From UBA9926 sp018645765 (lineage in GTDB: Bacteria; Pseudomonadota; Gammaproteobacteria; Pseudomonadales; Azotimanducaceae): 64,000 nucleotides of DNA. The first letter of the stretch is position 1, and each line of letters begins with the position of its first letter. The notes under the pieces were generated by a model. That model made no database searches. It saw only the letters and a list, made by a program, of their open reading frames with translations, and was not told the DNA's origin. Shown one piece after another: positions 8,860-17,702 of the stretch. A program made the position numbers and the translations under genes. The DNA lies in the NCBI GenBank assembly GCA_949372755.1, contig CASIBO010000001.1, positions 124,001 to 188,000 on the forward strand, given 5' to 3'.

Positions 8860-9465
8860 TTGAACGCCAATAACCAAATTCCAACTGTTCATCGCCCCCT
8901 AACATTGACCCTAACAATCCAAGCTATCCACCTTTTGCCGCGTGCTTTTGGAGGCAGCTCAGGCACCACACACTTCACTGTTGCGTTTTACCCGAGCCGA
9001 GCTAAGTTTGAACGGGCAAGAATGGCGCTCGCCGGTACCAAAGCATGGACAAAATTTCAGTCCGCAATGCGTGCCAATAGTGAAGCCATTAACAATTCCG
9101 CGATGGAACCATTGATGGGTTGGGGCACCGTTTCGAACAAAGACACGGTCTGGAAAGCCATTCGGACTAATGTCACCGACCCAGGTTTGATTGTTGCAGC
9201 CTTCACCGCGTTGATAACCAGCAAGTCTGCAGAAGCTTTTACAGGTGAGGTCTGGTTATACGCGATCAGTTATGGCAATCCAGCGGATGGGGAGGTTGCG
9301 ACCCATGTCATCACTGTCGGATACGAATCAATGGCTGGAATGGAAGCCTGGAATGATCAAATTCGAAAGACTCAGGCCTGGGCAGCTTTTGGCTCAGCAT
9401 TTCAGGGCAACATGCGAACTGTGAATCGAGAATTGGTTCAATTTCTCTCTGGGTTTGATCACTAA
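8860..9465 (+). CDS. Unrecognised protein with an internal duplication; start uncertain
   Basis: I do not recognise the family. The frame opens with a TTG at 8860; the first in-frame ATG comes only at residue 55 and no ribosome-binding site precedes the TTG, so the true start may differ or the 5' end may be lost. Residues from about 37 on look like a real soluble domain. Two halves resemble each other: THFTVAFYPS...KAWTKFQSAMRAN and THVITVGYES...QAWAAFGSAFQGN, each a beta strand plus helix, as in dimeric alpha/beta-barrel proteins (inference). There is a stop just upstream at 8845. It stands alone between a tRNA-Asn unit and a convergent ComEA-like gene. Confidence 0.6.
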   Translation: MNANNQIPTVHRPLTLTLTIQAIHLLPRAFGGSSGTTHFTVAFYPSRAKFERARMALAGTKAWTKFQSAMRANSEAINNSAMEPLMGWGTVSNKDTVWKAIRTNVTDPGLIVAAFTALITSKSAEAFTGEVWLYAISYGNPADGEVATHVITVGYESMAGMEAWNDQIRKTQAWAAFGSAFQGNMRTVNRELVQFLSGFDH

Positions 9466-9588
9466 ATGAGCCTGAAAAACTTCAAGCAATAACCCCGTTT
9501 AAGGAAAACCCGGATGAAATCACTCATTAATGAATGAGGCACCACCGAGAATCAGACGGACCCAAAGCCGTCGTGCGATCTTTCGATA

Positions 9589-9611
9589 CGCGGCAGAACC
9601 TATCTGCCGCG
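9589..9611. repeat. 8-bp inverted repeat between convergent genes
   Basis: CGCGGCAG and CTGCCGCG with a 7-base loop lie between the convergent ends of the unrecognised gene at 8860 and the ComEA-like gene. Neither strand has an adjoining T-tract, so if it ends transcription it is not a classic intrinsic terminator. Confidence 0.5.
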
Positions 9612-9632
9612 CACCTTGAGGGTTTGAAAAGA

Positions 9633-9953
9633 CTAAAAATGCTCGTCAATCTGTATCCGCGCTAGATTTCGATTGATGGTGTTGGTACCGATACCCCGAA
9701 CAGCCGACAACTCTTCAGCCGAGTAAAAACGGCCAAACTGTGTTCGGTAATCAACAATTGCTTGGGCCCGAGTAAGCCCAATGCCCTCGAGTGCTGCCGC
9801 TAGTGTCTCTGCGTTGGCCTCGTTAATGTTTACCGTCACAGGCGCCTGCACGACGTCCTGGCCTTCCTCTGGCGGTGCGGCACTGGCCAACCCGGCCACT
9901 AACAATAAAACCCCAAGGCACTGCGCCCACATTCGCTTTCTCATCTTCTGCAT
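9633..9953 (-). CDS. ComEA-like helix-hairpin-helix protein, exported
   Basis: The 106-aa product starts at the ATG at 9953, preceded by AAGGGG; an upstream start at 10079 would add 42 unlikely residues. A signal peptide (MRKRMWAQCLGVLLLVAGLASAAP) leads to a short linker and a tandem helix-hairpin-helix domain (VNINEANAETLAAALEGIGL...AIVDYRTQFGRFYSAEELSAVRGIG) that binds DNA non-specifically. Proteins of this size in Pseudomonas and relatives are ComEA/YbaV-type periplasmic DNA-binding proteins linked to DNA uptake. No other competence gene is nearby, so a role in uptake is only inferred. Confidence 0.85.
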   Translation of the reverse strand: MQKMRKRMWAQCLGVLLLVAGLASAAPPEEGQDVVQAPVTVNINEANAETLAAALEGIGLTRAQAIVDYRTQFGRFYSAEELSAVRGIGTNTINRNLARIQIDEHF

Positions 9954-10121
9954 TGAAACCCCTTGTTTAATGAATTGTCCCTGGCGCGAACGTCTGAGCC
10001 CCTTAGCACAAGGCGCGCTCAAGACTCCTCGACCAGACGATAAACAATAAAGGGGGGCCGCAAAGAAGGCTGTGGTCAATGACGTCGTGGAGAATGCGAT
10101 AACACCCTGAAGGGGCGCTGG

Positions 10122-11270
10122 TTACTCGCCTTCTAAGCCGAAAATAGGCCGTATGGATGCCCAGCCGCGGCAACTGGGACAATGCCAGCGCATGCGCTTG
10201 CCTTCAAACCCACAATCGCTACAACGATAGTTGGGTCGATCTGCGATCATCGTTTCGGCGAAATCCTTGAGCAGATGGAGGTTCTGCCGCATCGCGCCTT
10301 CCGCATCACCGAGATTAATATCAATCAGCTCGATAAAGCCCCGAAGCGTCGGGTTCTGCGCCATCTGATTGGCGATAAAGCGTGCTAGAGCATCCGTGCC
10401 CTCTTGGTCTCGGATGACCCGTCCTAAGGCCAGCACAACCGAAATCGAGGGGAAGTGCGTTAAACAGTGCTCGAGATAGCGACGGTACGCGTCCTCACTG
10501 CCCATTGCCTGGTGTGCTGTTTCCAATAACGCCATGGACTCGGCAACATAGACCGGCTCCTGCTCAATGATTCTTTCTAACGCGTGAATTGCAGAACGCG
10601 GGTCGCCAGCTTCCAGGGCAATTCGGCCTTGCAGCAAGCTAACGCGAGGATTTTGAGCAAAATGCCCGATTGCATCAACGAGAAAGTCTTTAGCCGACGT
10701 TGGATCCTTTTGAATCAAGCTCAACTCGGCAAGCTCACACAGATAATGCGAGATCGCCCGTTCGATCTGGGCTTCTTCTGCGCCGCCTGTAACCTGTTTT
10801 GCTATCTCAATCGCGCGATGCCAATCTCGCTCCTGCTCGTAAACCTGCAGCGCGATTTTAAGGCTTTCACCGCGGTATTGAGGGTTTTCGGCAGCCAGGG
10901 CCATCGACATAGACTCGGCGCGATCAAGCAATCCCGCCTGCAAATAGTCTCTGGCTAATTCCATCTGAACATTGTGCCGGGTCGCCTCATCCAGGCGCGC
11001 CCACTTTAGAATATTCTCGTGTACAAAGACTGCCTTTTCGAGTTCACCACGACGGCGGAGCAAACCGCCAAGGGCAAGGTGCGTATCCACATTGTCGTTG
11101 TCAACATTGAGTTCGGTAACCAGGGTCGCCACAGCTTGATCGGGCTCATCATTCAATAGATGCCTGAGACCCAGTTCGTAATAACGACTGCTTTTGCGCT
11201 CACGGCGCCCCAGATACCACCCAGTGCCAATGGCCAGCACAATCAGTGGGAGCAGCAGCCATTCGCTCAC
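10122..11270 (-). CDS. lapB: LapB (YciM) TPR protein controlling LPS synthesis
   Basis: LapB is an inner-membrane-anchored cytoplasmic protein that, with FtsH, controls LpxC stability and LPS assembly. The 382-aa product has one N-terminal membrane segment (LLLPLIVLAIGTGWYLG), a series of tetratricopeptide repeats (residues ~30-340, e.g. ALGGLLRRRGELEKAVFVHENIL) and a C-terminal rubredoxin-like metal site YRCSDCGFEG...WHCPSC. Length and domain order match E. coli LapB. It follows lapA by 118 bases in the ihfB-lapA-lapB order common in gammaproteobacteria. Confidence 0.95.
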   Translation of the reverse strand: MSEWLLLPLIVLAIGTGWYLGRRERKSSRYYELGLRHLLNDEPDQAVATLVTELNVDNDNVDTHLALGGLLRRRGELEKAVFVHENILKWARLDEATRHNVQMELARDYLQAGLLDRAESMSMALAAENPQYRGESLKIALQVYEQERDWHRAIEIAKQVTGGAEEAQIERAISHYLCELAELSLIQKDPTSAKDFLVDAIGHFAQNPRVSLLQGRIALEAGDPRSAIHALERIIEQEPVYVAESMALLETAHQAMGSEDAYRRYLEHCLTHFPSISVVLALGRVIRDQEGTDALARFIANQMAQNPTLRGFIELIDINLGDAEGAMRQNLHLLKDFAETMIADRPNYRCSDCGFEGKRMRWHCPSCRGWASIRPIFGLEGE

Positions 11271-11388
11271 TGAGCGCTCACCACTGCGTGGATTTCATAG
11301 AAAACGGTTGGCGCCACGATCTCACCGAAACTGCTTTGGTGCGGTGCGTCCCAACGCTTATCAGCGCTTAGGTAGCTTGTAGAAAACT

Positions 11389-11616
11389 TCATGAACGGCC
11401 TCTGCCAAACCATCGCCCGATCAGGCCCCACAGACGCCCCAATACAATACCTAGAACAAGCGTGCCCGCCAGCCACCAAGATAACGGCAACTCGGGCGAG
11501 CGCAGAGACAATAACTGCAGTGAAACATCAAGATTGTTTTCAGTAGCAAGCAGAAAAAGTGCTATGAACAGCACCAGTAATATCAGTCGAAACAGTAAGC
11601 CTTTGATCCAATTCAT
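11389..11616 (-). CDS. lapA: LapA (DUF1049) small inner-membrane protein
   Basis: LapA partners LapB in LPS assembly. The 75-aa product has two hydrophobic helices (LLFRLILLVLFIALFLLAT and LSWWLAGTLVLGIVLGRLWG) separated by a short polar stretch, the DUF1049 pattern, and a basic C-terminus. The region between lapA and lapB (118 bases) has no credible gene. It is downstream of ihfB. Confidence 0.9.
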   Translation of the reverse strand: MNWIKGLLFRLILLVLFIALFLLATENNLDVSLQLLSLRSPELPLSWWLAGTLVLGIVLGRLWGLIGRWFGRGRS

Positions 11617-11712
11617 GGACGCATTTTACTCAACCTTAGGTATCCCTCATCCACACTCCAGAGGCTATCAAAGCGCTCCTGCTAGGCAGACCTCGTCCAA
11701 TCAAATCAGCAT

Positions 11713-12012
11713 TTAAGCGTCGATATGAGCTGCTTCGGGATTGACCCGTTCGCGAAGTTCTTTACCTGGCTTGAAGTGCGGCACGTACTTACCCGGCAAA
11801 GAAACCGGCTCTCCGGTCTTCGGGTTACGGCCAACTCGTGGGGCTCGATAATGCAACGAAAAGCTGCCGAACCCCCGAATTTCAATCCGCTCACCCCGAG
11901 CGAGCGCGTCGGACATATGATCCAGAATCATTTTAACGGCCAATTCCATATCCTTGGCAGTCAGCTGGCCCTGGGCAGCGGCCAGCTTTTCAATGAGTTC
12001 TGATTTCGTCAT
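11713..12012 (-). CDS. ihfB: Integration host factor beta subunit
   Basis: IHF-beta forms the DNA-bending heterodimer with IHF-alpha. The 99-aa product has MTKSELIEKLA at the N-terminus, the IEIRGFGSFSLHYRAPRVGRNPKTGE beta-arm region with the conserved proline-bearing tip, and KPGKELRERVN. It starts only 7 bases after the rpsA stop, so it is probably co-transcribed with rpsA, as in many gammaproteobacteria. The alpha gene usually follows pheT, outside the window. Confidence 0.97.
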   Translation of the reverse strand: MTKSELIEKLAAAQGQLTAKDMELAVKMILDHMSDALARGERIEIRGFGSFSLHYRAPRVGRNPKTGEPVSLPGKYVPHFKPGKELRERVNPEAAHIDA

Positions 12013-12019
12013 ATCCTAA

Positions 12020-13711
12020 CTATTCCGTGTCTGATGCGGCTCGATCCTGCTCTTGCTTGATTAGATCACCAAGCGTTGCAGGCGTCACTGCGGCCACTTC
12101 ACGTTCACGATGCTCTTTCACAGCAGTCTGCTCATCTGCCATGTCCTTCGCTTTAATCGAAACGGTTAGGCCTCGGTTCTTGCGATCAACATTGATGATC
12201 TTCACTTCGATCTCATCGCCAACGCTCAGCACGGTCCTTGCATCGGCTACGTGATCCATCGACAAGTCGCCGGCCTTCAAAGTGGCTTCCACGTCATCCG
12301 CCATTTGCAGAATTGCTTGCTTGGCATCGACCTCTTTAACCACCCCTTTGACAATCGAATTCCTATCATTGATCGCCGTGTAATCGGAGAAAGGGTCCTG
12401 TTCCATCTGCTTCAAACCCAATGAAATTCTTTCGCGCTCCGGGTCAATCGCAAGAATTAAGGTTTCAATTTCATCACCCTTGGTGAATCGACGAACCGCT
12501 TGCTCACCCGGTTCATTCCAAGAGATATCAGAAAGATGAACCAACCCGTCGATTTCGCCTTCAAGACCAATAAAGATCCCGAAGTCAGTGATCGACTTGA
12601 TGTAACCCTTAATCTTATCGCCTTTACTGTGCTGGCCCGAGAATTCTTCCCAAGGATTGCCTTTACACTGCTTAATCCCAAGCGAGATGCGACGACGCTC
12701 TTCGTCAATATCAAGCACCATGACTTCGACTTCATCACCAACCTGAACCACTTTCGAGGGGTGGATGTTTCGGTTCGTCCAATCCATTTCGGAGACATGG
12801 ACCAGCCCTTCAACCCCTTCTTCCAACTCAGCAAAGCAACCGTAGTCGGTCAGGTTTGTAACCTTGGCAACGGTTCGAGCGCCTTCTGGATAACGCCGAG
12901 TAATCGCAACCCACGGATCTTCACCCAACTGCTTGAGACCCAAGGAAACGCGATTACGTTCCCGATCAAACTTGAGCACCTTCACATCAATTTCGTCGCC
13001 AACGGCAACAATTTCGCTCGGATGCTTGATGCGTTTCCAGGACATGTCGGTGATGTGCAGCAGGCCATCGATACCACCGAGGTCAACGAACGCGCCGTAA
13101 TCGGTGAGGTTCTTAACGATCCCCTTAAGCTCATGGCCCTCTTGCAAGTTCTTGAGCAACTCATCTCGTTCAACACTATTTTCGGCTTCAAGTACCGCGC
13201 GGCGTGAAACAACGACGTTATTGCGCTTTTGATCGAGCTTGATAACTTTAAACTCAAGCGTCTGACCTTCGAGTGTTTCGTTGTCACGAAGCGGACGCAC
13301 ATCAACCAAAGAACCCGGTAGAAAGGCTCGAATGTCTCGGATTTCAACCGTGAAGCCGCCTTTGACACGACCACTGATATACCCTTCTATTACTTCTTGA
13401 TCTTCGTAGACCTTCTCTAATACTTCCCAAGACTCATTTCGCTTGGCTTTTTCTCTAGATAGCTTGGTTTCACCAAAGCCATCATCTACTGACTCCATCG
13501 CCACTCGGACGGCCGCGCCAATTTCAATTTCTAATTCGCCCTTTTCGTTCAAAAACTCGGATCTTTGGATGATCCCTTCGGATTTTAATCCTGCGTGAAC
13601 GGTGACCCACTCTGAGTCAATATCGACCACCACACCGGTGATAATTGATCCAGACTTTAATTCAACGGTCTTTAGACTTTCTTCAAATAGTTCTGCAAAA
13701 CTCTCGCTCAT
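12020..13711 (-). CDS. rpsA: 30S ribosomal protein S1
   Basis: S1 unfolds and delivers mRNA to the 30S subunit. The ATG at 13711 gives MSESFAELFEESLKTVELK and 563 aa, the usual gammaproteobacterial size; an in-frame extension to 13765 has no family support. Six S1 RNA-binding repeats are visible, with hallmark segments such as LTDYGAFVDLGGIDGLLHITD, LTDYGCFAELEEGVEGLVHVSE and ITDFGIFIGLEGEIDGLVHLSD. It lies between cmk and ihfB. The 153-base gap upstream, before cmk, contains T/A-rich sequence that probably holds the rpsA promoter, but no clear hexamers were assigned. Confidence 0.98.
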   Translation of the reverse strand: MSESFAELFEESLKTVELKSGSIITGVVVDIDSEWVTVHAGLKSEGIIQRSEFLNEKGELEIEIGAAVRVAMESVDDGFGETKLSREKAKRNESWEVLEKVYEDQEVIEGYISGRVKGGFTVEIRDIRAFLPGSLVDVRPLRDNETLEGQTLEFKVIKLDQKRNNVVVSRRAVLEAENSVERDELLKNLQEGHELKGIVKNLTDYGAFVDLGGIDGLLHITDMSWKRIKHPSEIVAVGDEIDVKVLKFDRERNRVSLGLKQLGEDPWVAITRRYPEGARTVAKVTNLTDYGCFAELEEGVEGLVHVSEMDWTNRNIHPSKVVQVGDEVEVMVLDIDEERRRISLGIKQCKGNPWEEFSGQHSKGDKIKGYIKSITDFGIFIGLEGEIDGLVHLSDISWNEPGEQAVRRFTKGDEIETLILAIDPERERISLGLKQMEQDPFSDYTAINDRNSIVKGVVKEVDAKQAILQMADDVEATLKAGDLSMDHVADARTVLSVGDEIEVKIINVDRKNRGLTVSIKAKDMADEQTAVKEHREREVAAVTPATLGDLIKQEQDRAASDTE

Positions 13712-13864
13712 GTATTTTTCCTTGAGGTTCAACCCTCTCGCACCTTCCAACTTAGGCCCGTCCATTGATTAATCATCTTATCAGCGTTATTTGTTGGCAC
13801 TGATTGAATGACTTTATTTACCACTTTAATTTACCACCTTACGTTACAACCTTGCTTTACAAGC

Positions 13865-14548
13865 TTAGGTTACAACTTTACTCACAACCGCCCAGATTGC
13901 TTCGTGGACCGCCTCCAACGGCATGCCCGAGCTATCAATCACTACGGCGTCCTCTGCGGGTTTCAGTGGCGCGACCGCTCGATTTGAATCTCTCGCATCT
14001 CGTGCCTGAATACTCTCCAGAAGGGCGGCAAGGCTAACATCCATATCCTTATTTTTCAACTGGTTATAGCGCCGCTCAGCCCGAATTTCAGCGCTGGCAG
14101 TCAAGAAAATTTTCACCAAAGCATCTTTAAAAACCACCGTTCCCATATCGCGCCCGTCGGCAATCAAGCCTGGGGCTTGTCGAAACGCTTGCTGGCGGTC
14201 CCCAAGGGCTGCGCGCACCATTGGCAGCGCAGCGACCGTCGAGGCATCAACACCCGCTTGATCCGTTCGAATCGAGTCGGTCACATCCACTCCTCGGAGC
14301 ATCACCTCGAACGGCTCGTGGCCAGACTGAGCTGGGACAAAGCGCACGTTGAGCCCACGCGCAACCGCGGCAACCGATGGCGCATCAGACAATTCAAGAC
14401 CATCAAGCCTTGCCGCAAACCCGGTCAATCGATACAGCGCGCCGCTATCGAGCACCTGAAACCCGGTCCGTTGCGCTAAATGCTGGGTAACGGCCCCCTT
14501 GCCGGCGCCGCTCGGTCCATCGATTGCGATAACAACCGGTTCTGTCAT
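13865..14548 (-). CDS. cmk: Cytidylate kinase
   Basis: Cmk phosphorylates CMP and dCMP to the diphosphates. The 227-aa product has the P-loop GPSGAGKGAV near the N-terminus, the CMP-site segment LDSGALYRLTGFAA and the GLIADGRDMGTVVF and RRYNQLKNK motifs. In Pseudomonas-type genomes the gene follows aroA (often fused to tyrA). Here it follows tyrA directly across a 75-base gap with no aroA. It precedes rpsA. Confidence 0.96.
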   Translation of the reverse strand: MTEPVVIAIDGPSGAGKGAVTQHLAQRTGFQVLDSGALYRLTGFAARLDGLELSDAPSVAAVARGLNVRFVPAQSGHEPFEVMLRGVDVTDSIRTDQAGVDASTVAALPMVRAALGDRQQAFRQAPGLIADGRDMGTVVFKDALVKIFLTASAEIRAERRYNQLKNKDMDVSLAALLESIQARDARDSNRAVAPLKPAEDAVVIDSSGMPLEAVHEAIWAVVSKVVT

Positions 14549-14623
14549 GCTCGTCCCTTATTTTTAAACGCTATTATCGTGTTCTGGCAGTCACCTTGCG
14601 GGCCTAAAAAAAACCGTTCTCGT

Positions 14624-15499
14624 TTATTGCCCCTTTTTAGCGGCTTGAACCTGCAAGTCGGCAAAGTAGTCTCGCGCACTTTTGGCTCTCGACAAGCGCT
14701 CGAGTAATGCCTCAGAGGCGTCTTGTTCAATGAGCGTCGCGGTGACCTCAAGGGCTTCTATCACCGTTCGGAGTCGATCCAATAACGGCCCTTTATTGGT
14801 TAAAAATATATCGTGCCACATCACGGGGTCACTGGCCGCAATTCGAGAAAAATCTCGAAATCCACCCGCGGCATATTCGAACACTTCTCGTTCATCCCCA
14901 AATCCCGCCAACACGTCAACCAAGGTATAGGCGAGCAAGTGCGGCAGATGGCTGGTTTGGGCCAAAATGTCATCATGATGCGCGACACTCATCACAACAA
15001 CTTCGGCCCCCAAGGACTGCCACAGGTTGCTGACGAGTTCGACGGCGCTCCCCTGAACATCATCCCCGGGCGTCAAGATCACCTTATGCGCTTCAAACAA
15101 ATCATGCCGAGCGGCTAGGACTGAATGTTGCTCCGAACCTGCGATGGGGTGTGCTGGAACCCAATTGGCGGGTAATTGACCCCACAACCCTTCAGCCAGC
15201 CGAACGATGGGACCTTTAACGCTGCCGACATCCGTGACCACTCCGGAGAAACCAGCGAGTCCAGGCATTAAGCTGGGTAACTGCTTGATCGGCACGCACA
15301 GACAAATCACGTCCGACATCTGCATCAGGTCATTGATCGTTGGCGCGATATCATCGATCAGGCCTTCTTTTAGGCCATACCTTAAAGCTTCGTCAGAGAC
15401 GTCTAAGGCCGCAATCCGCGTTTCGGGCAAAACGCGCTTGAGACCCGCCGCGATTGAACCGCCAATCATCCCAAGTCCAATCAGGCCAAGGCATTTCAT
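14624..15499 (-). CDS. tyrA: Prephenate/arogenate dehydrogenase family protein
   Basis: TyrA oxidatively decarboxylates prephenate in tyrosine synthesis. The 291-aa protein has an N-terminal Rossmann fold (GLIGLGMIGGSIAAGL), the PAHPIAGSEQHS catalytic segment (family H and S/T residues), and the helical dimerisation domain with QTSHLPHLLAY and AAGGFRDFSRIAASDPVMWHDI. It is a stand-alone enzyme: no chorismate mutase, no ACT domain, and no AroA fusion, which related bacteria often have. The start overlaps the hisC stop by 1 base (TAATG). Confidence 0.93.
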   Translation of the reverse strand: MKCLGLIGLGMIGGSIAAGLKRVLPETRIAALDVSDEALRYGLKEGLIDDIAPTINDLMQMSDVICLCVPIKQLPSLMPGLAGFSGVVTDVGSVKGPIVRLAEGLWGQLPANWVPAHPIAGSEQHSVLAARHDLFEAHKVILTPGDDVQGSAVELVSNLWQSLGAEVVVMSVAHHDDILAQTSHLPHLLAYTLVDVLAGFGDEREVFEYAAGGFRDFSRIAASDPVMWHDIFLTNKGPLLDRLRTVIEALEVTATLIEQDASEALLERLSRAKSARDYFADLQVQAAKKGQ

Positions 15500-16596
15500 T
15501 ACGGGTTCAAAACCCGACCCAAGGCCTCGAGAAAAATCCGGTTCTCCTCGAGCGTACCAATTGAAACCCGCAAATGCTGGGGCAAGCCGTACACGCCTAC
15601 CGGCCTAACAATCACGCCCTGCATCAATAACGCCTGATAGATTGGCAAAGCGTCCTGCCCTAAATCAAAACAAACAAAATTACCGACCGACGGAATAACC
15701 GCAAGGGATAGATCTGCAAGCCCCGCGTTGAGATCCTGCAACCCTTGCCGGTTGACCGCAACACCCTGTGCCACATGCCCGGGGTCATCTAAAGCGATTA
15801 AACCAGCGGCAAGCGCCATGCTGTTCACATTAAAGGGTTGCCGAATTCGGTTCATAAGATCGGCCACATCCGGATGGCTGACGGCATACCCAAGCCTTAG
15901 CGCTGCGAGCCCATAGGCCTTGGAAAAAGTCCGGGTAACCACCAAATTCGAATAATGATCAAGCAACGCCAAACCGTTCGGATACGCCGGATCATCAACG
16001 TATTCCACATACGCCTCATCCAGTACCACAAGGGTTGTTGCTGGCACGGCCTTTAAAAATCGCTCTAGCGCGTCCCGACGAACCCAGGTCCCTGTTGGAT
16101 TATTAGGGTTTGCAATAAAAACGATCCGCGTCTGATCATCGATCATTGCAAGCGTTGCGTCTAAATCCTGCTGATAATCCACACAAGGCACTTCTCTTAA
16201 AGTTGCCCCTAAGCTTTGCGTGACCAGGCCATAAACAACAAAAGCGTGTTGCGACACAACCGTATTGTGGCCCGGCTTTAAAAATACTCGAGCCAACAAC
16301 TCTAAAACATCGTTTGAGCCATTGCCGACAGTCAGGCGGTCCGTTGCAACGCCTAATTGCTCAGACAGCTTCTGCTTCAGCTGAAAAGCACTGCCGTCGG
16401 GGTAGCGCGCACAATCTTTTAGCATCTCGCCTAAATGAACTTGCAGCTGCGGCGTTGGGCCGAGCGGATTTTCATTACTGGCCAGTTTTACGATCTGGTT
16501 CAGACCCAACTCTCGCTCCAGCTCTTCAACCGGCTTACCGGGTTGATACGGAGCCAGGTTCAAAACCCCAGTATTGGCTGACTTAAAAAAATCCAT
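15499..16596 (-). CDS. hisC: Histidinol-phosphate aminotransferase
   Basis: A PLP aminotransferase of class I/II, acting on histidinol phosphate and, in this genomic context, possibly also aromatic keto acids. The 365-aa product has KLASNENPLGP, FIANPNNPTGTW, VLDEAYVEY, and the PLP lysine in TRTFSKAYGLAALRLGY. It is located between pheA and tyrA, the placement of the Pseudomonas hisC2 copy, suggesting an aromatic transamination role (inference). The gap from pheA is 2 bases. Confidence 0.9.
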   Translation of the reverse strand: MDFFKSANTGVLNLAPYQPGKPVEELERELGLNQIVKLASNENPLGPTPQLQVHLGEMLKDCARYPDGSAFQLKQKLSEQLGVATDRLTVGNGSNDVLELLARVFLKPGHNTVVSQHAFVVYGLVTQSLGATLREVPCVDYQQDLDATLAMIDDQTRIVFIANPNNPTGTWVRRDALERFLKAVPATTLVVLDEAYVEYVDDPAYPNGLALLDHYSNLVVTRTFSKAYGLAALRLGYAVSHPDVADLMNRIRQPFNVNSMALAAGLIALDDPGHVAQGVAVNRQGLQDLNAGLADLSLAVIPSVGNFVCFDLGQDALPIYQALLMQGVIVRPVGVYGLPQHLRVSIGTLEENRIFLEALGRVLNP

Positions 16597-16598
16597 AG

Positions 16599-17702
16599 CT
16601 ATAGCCTTAAAGCGCGGGGATAGCTCCCCAGTAATTTCACTTCCAACGCATCCTTGGAAACTTCATTCAGCACAGTCCGAATACTGGGATCGGTACTGTG
16701 CCCATCAAAGTCGATAAAGAACACGTACGACCACATCCCTTGCTTAGATGGCCGAGTTTCGATCGAGGTTAAAGAAATGCCATGACGATGAAACGGCTCA
16801 AGCAGCGAAAACAGGGCCCCTGGGCGATTTTGCGTTGATACCATAATCGAGGTTTTATCAGCGCCGCTAGGTCCTACGGGCTCCCGACCAACGACTAAGA
16901 ACCGAGTGGTGTTGTCTGACAAATCTTCGATCTTTCGAGACAATATCGTTAATCCGTAAAGATCTGCCGCCACTTCTGACGCGATGGCCCCTGCGCCCGG
17001 GTCACTCAAAGCAAGTTTGGCGGCCTGGGCATTACTCAACGCATCAATTCGAACCGCATCGGGATGATACACATCCAGCCAGCGACGACACTGACCGAAG
17101 GTTTGCTGATGCGCGTAAATTCTTTCAATTGGCGCATCACTCGTTAACGCCATGAAATGATGGTGGACTTTTAGCTCACACTCGCCGCAAATGCGCAGCG
17201 ACGACGTTAAAAAATTATCCAGTGTATGATTGACCACGCCTTCGGTTGAGTTTTCAACCGGCACCACGCCGTAATGACAGTTTTCAGCGGCCACTTCTCG
17301 AAACACCTCATCCACCGTAACAAACGGCCGGCCGATTACCGCATCGCCAAAATGTTTCAGGGTTGCTTGTTGGGTAAAGGTGCCTTCTGGCCCGAGAAAA
17401 GCAACCTGCATCGGTTCTTCCAGCGCAAGGCATGCTGACATCACCTGACGAAAAATCAGCGCAACCTTCTCGTGACTCAGGGGCCCTAAATTCTTTTCAA
17501 CTAAGCCGCGTAAGACCTGGGCCTCACGCTCGGGCCGGTAGAAGATCGCCGGCTCATTATCGGCAGACTGCTCTTTCACAGCCGCCACTTCGAGTGCGCA
17601 CTCGGCACGGCGATTCAGCAGCGTAAGCAGTTCTTGATCCAATCCATCAATTTCAAGTCTCAGCGCCTGAAGCGCCTGCACTTGATCGATTGCATCAGTC
17701 AC
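16599..17702 (-). CDS. pheA: Bifunctional chorismate mutase/prephenate dehydratase (P-protein)
   Basis: This enzyme converts chorismate to prephenate and on to phenylpyruvate. The open frame extends to 17759, but the best start is the GTG at 17702 (GAGGG eight bases upstream), giving 367 aa. It overlaps the gyrA stop by 8 bases. Domains: AroQ chorismate mutase (residues 8-95, LRLEIDGLDQELLTLLNRRAE), dehydratase (VAFLGPEGTFTQQA, VVPVENSTEGVVN, DNTTRFLVVG) and a C-terminal ACT domain with IETRPSKQGMWSYVFFIDFDGH, the phenylalanine-binding site. In Pseudomonas serC lies between gyrA and pheA; here it does not. Confidence 0.94.
   Translation of the reverse strand: MTDAIDQVQALQALRLEIDGLDQELLTLLNRRAECALEVAAVKEQSADNEPAIFYRPEREAQVLRGLVEKNLGPLSHEKVALIFRQVMSACLALEEPMQVAFLGPEGTFTQQATLKHFGDAVIGRPFVTVDEVFREVAAENCHYGVVPVENSTEGVVNHTLDNFLTSSLRICGECELKVHHHFMALTSDAPIERIYAHQQTFGQCRRWLDVYHPDAVRIDALSNAQAAKLALSDPGAGAIASEVAADLYGLTILSRKIEDLSDNTTRFLVVGREPVGPSGADKTSIMVSTQNRPGALFSLLEPFHRHGISLTSIETRPSKQGMWSYVFFIDFDGHSTDPSIRTVLNEVSKDALEVKLLGSYPRALRL

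Noticed and set aside
8605..9500. Integrated element at tRNA-Asn
   Set aside because: I found no copy of the tRNA 3' end downstream and no integrase or phage gene.
9589..9611. Terminator for the ComEA-like gene
   Set aside because: A good hairpin, but no T-tract follows on either strand, so it is only listed as an inverted repeat.
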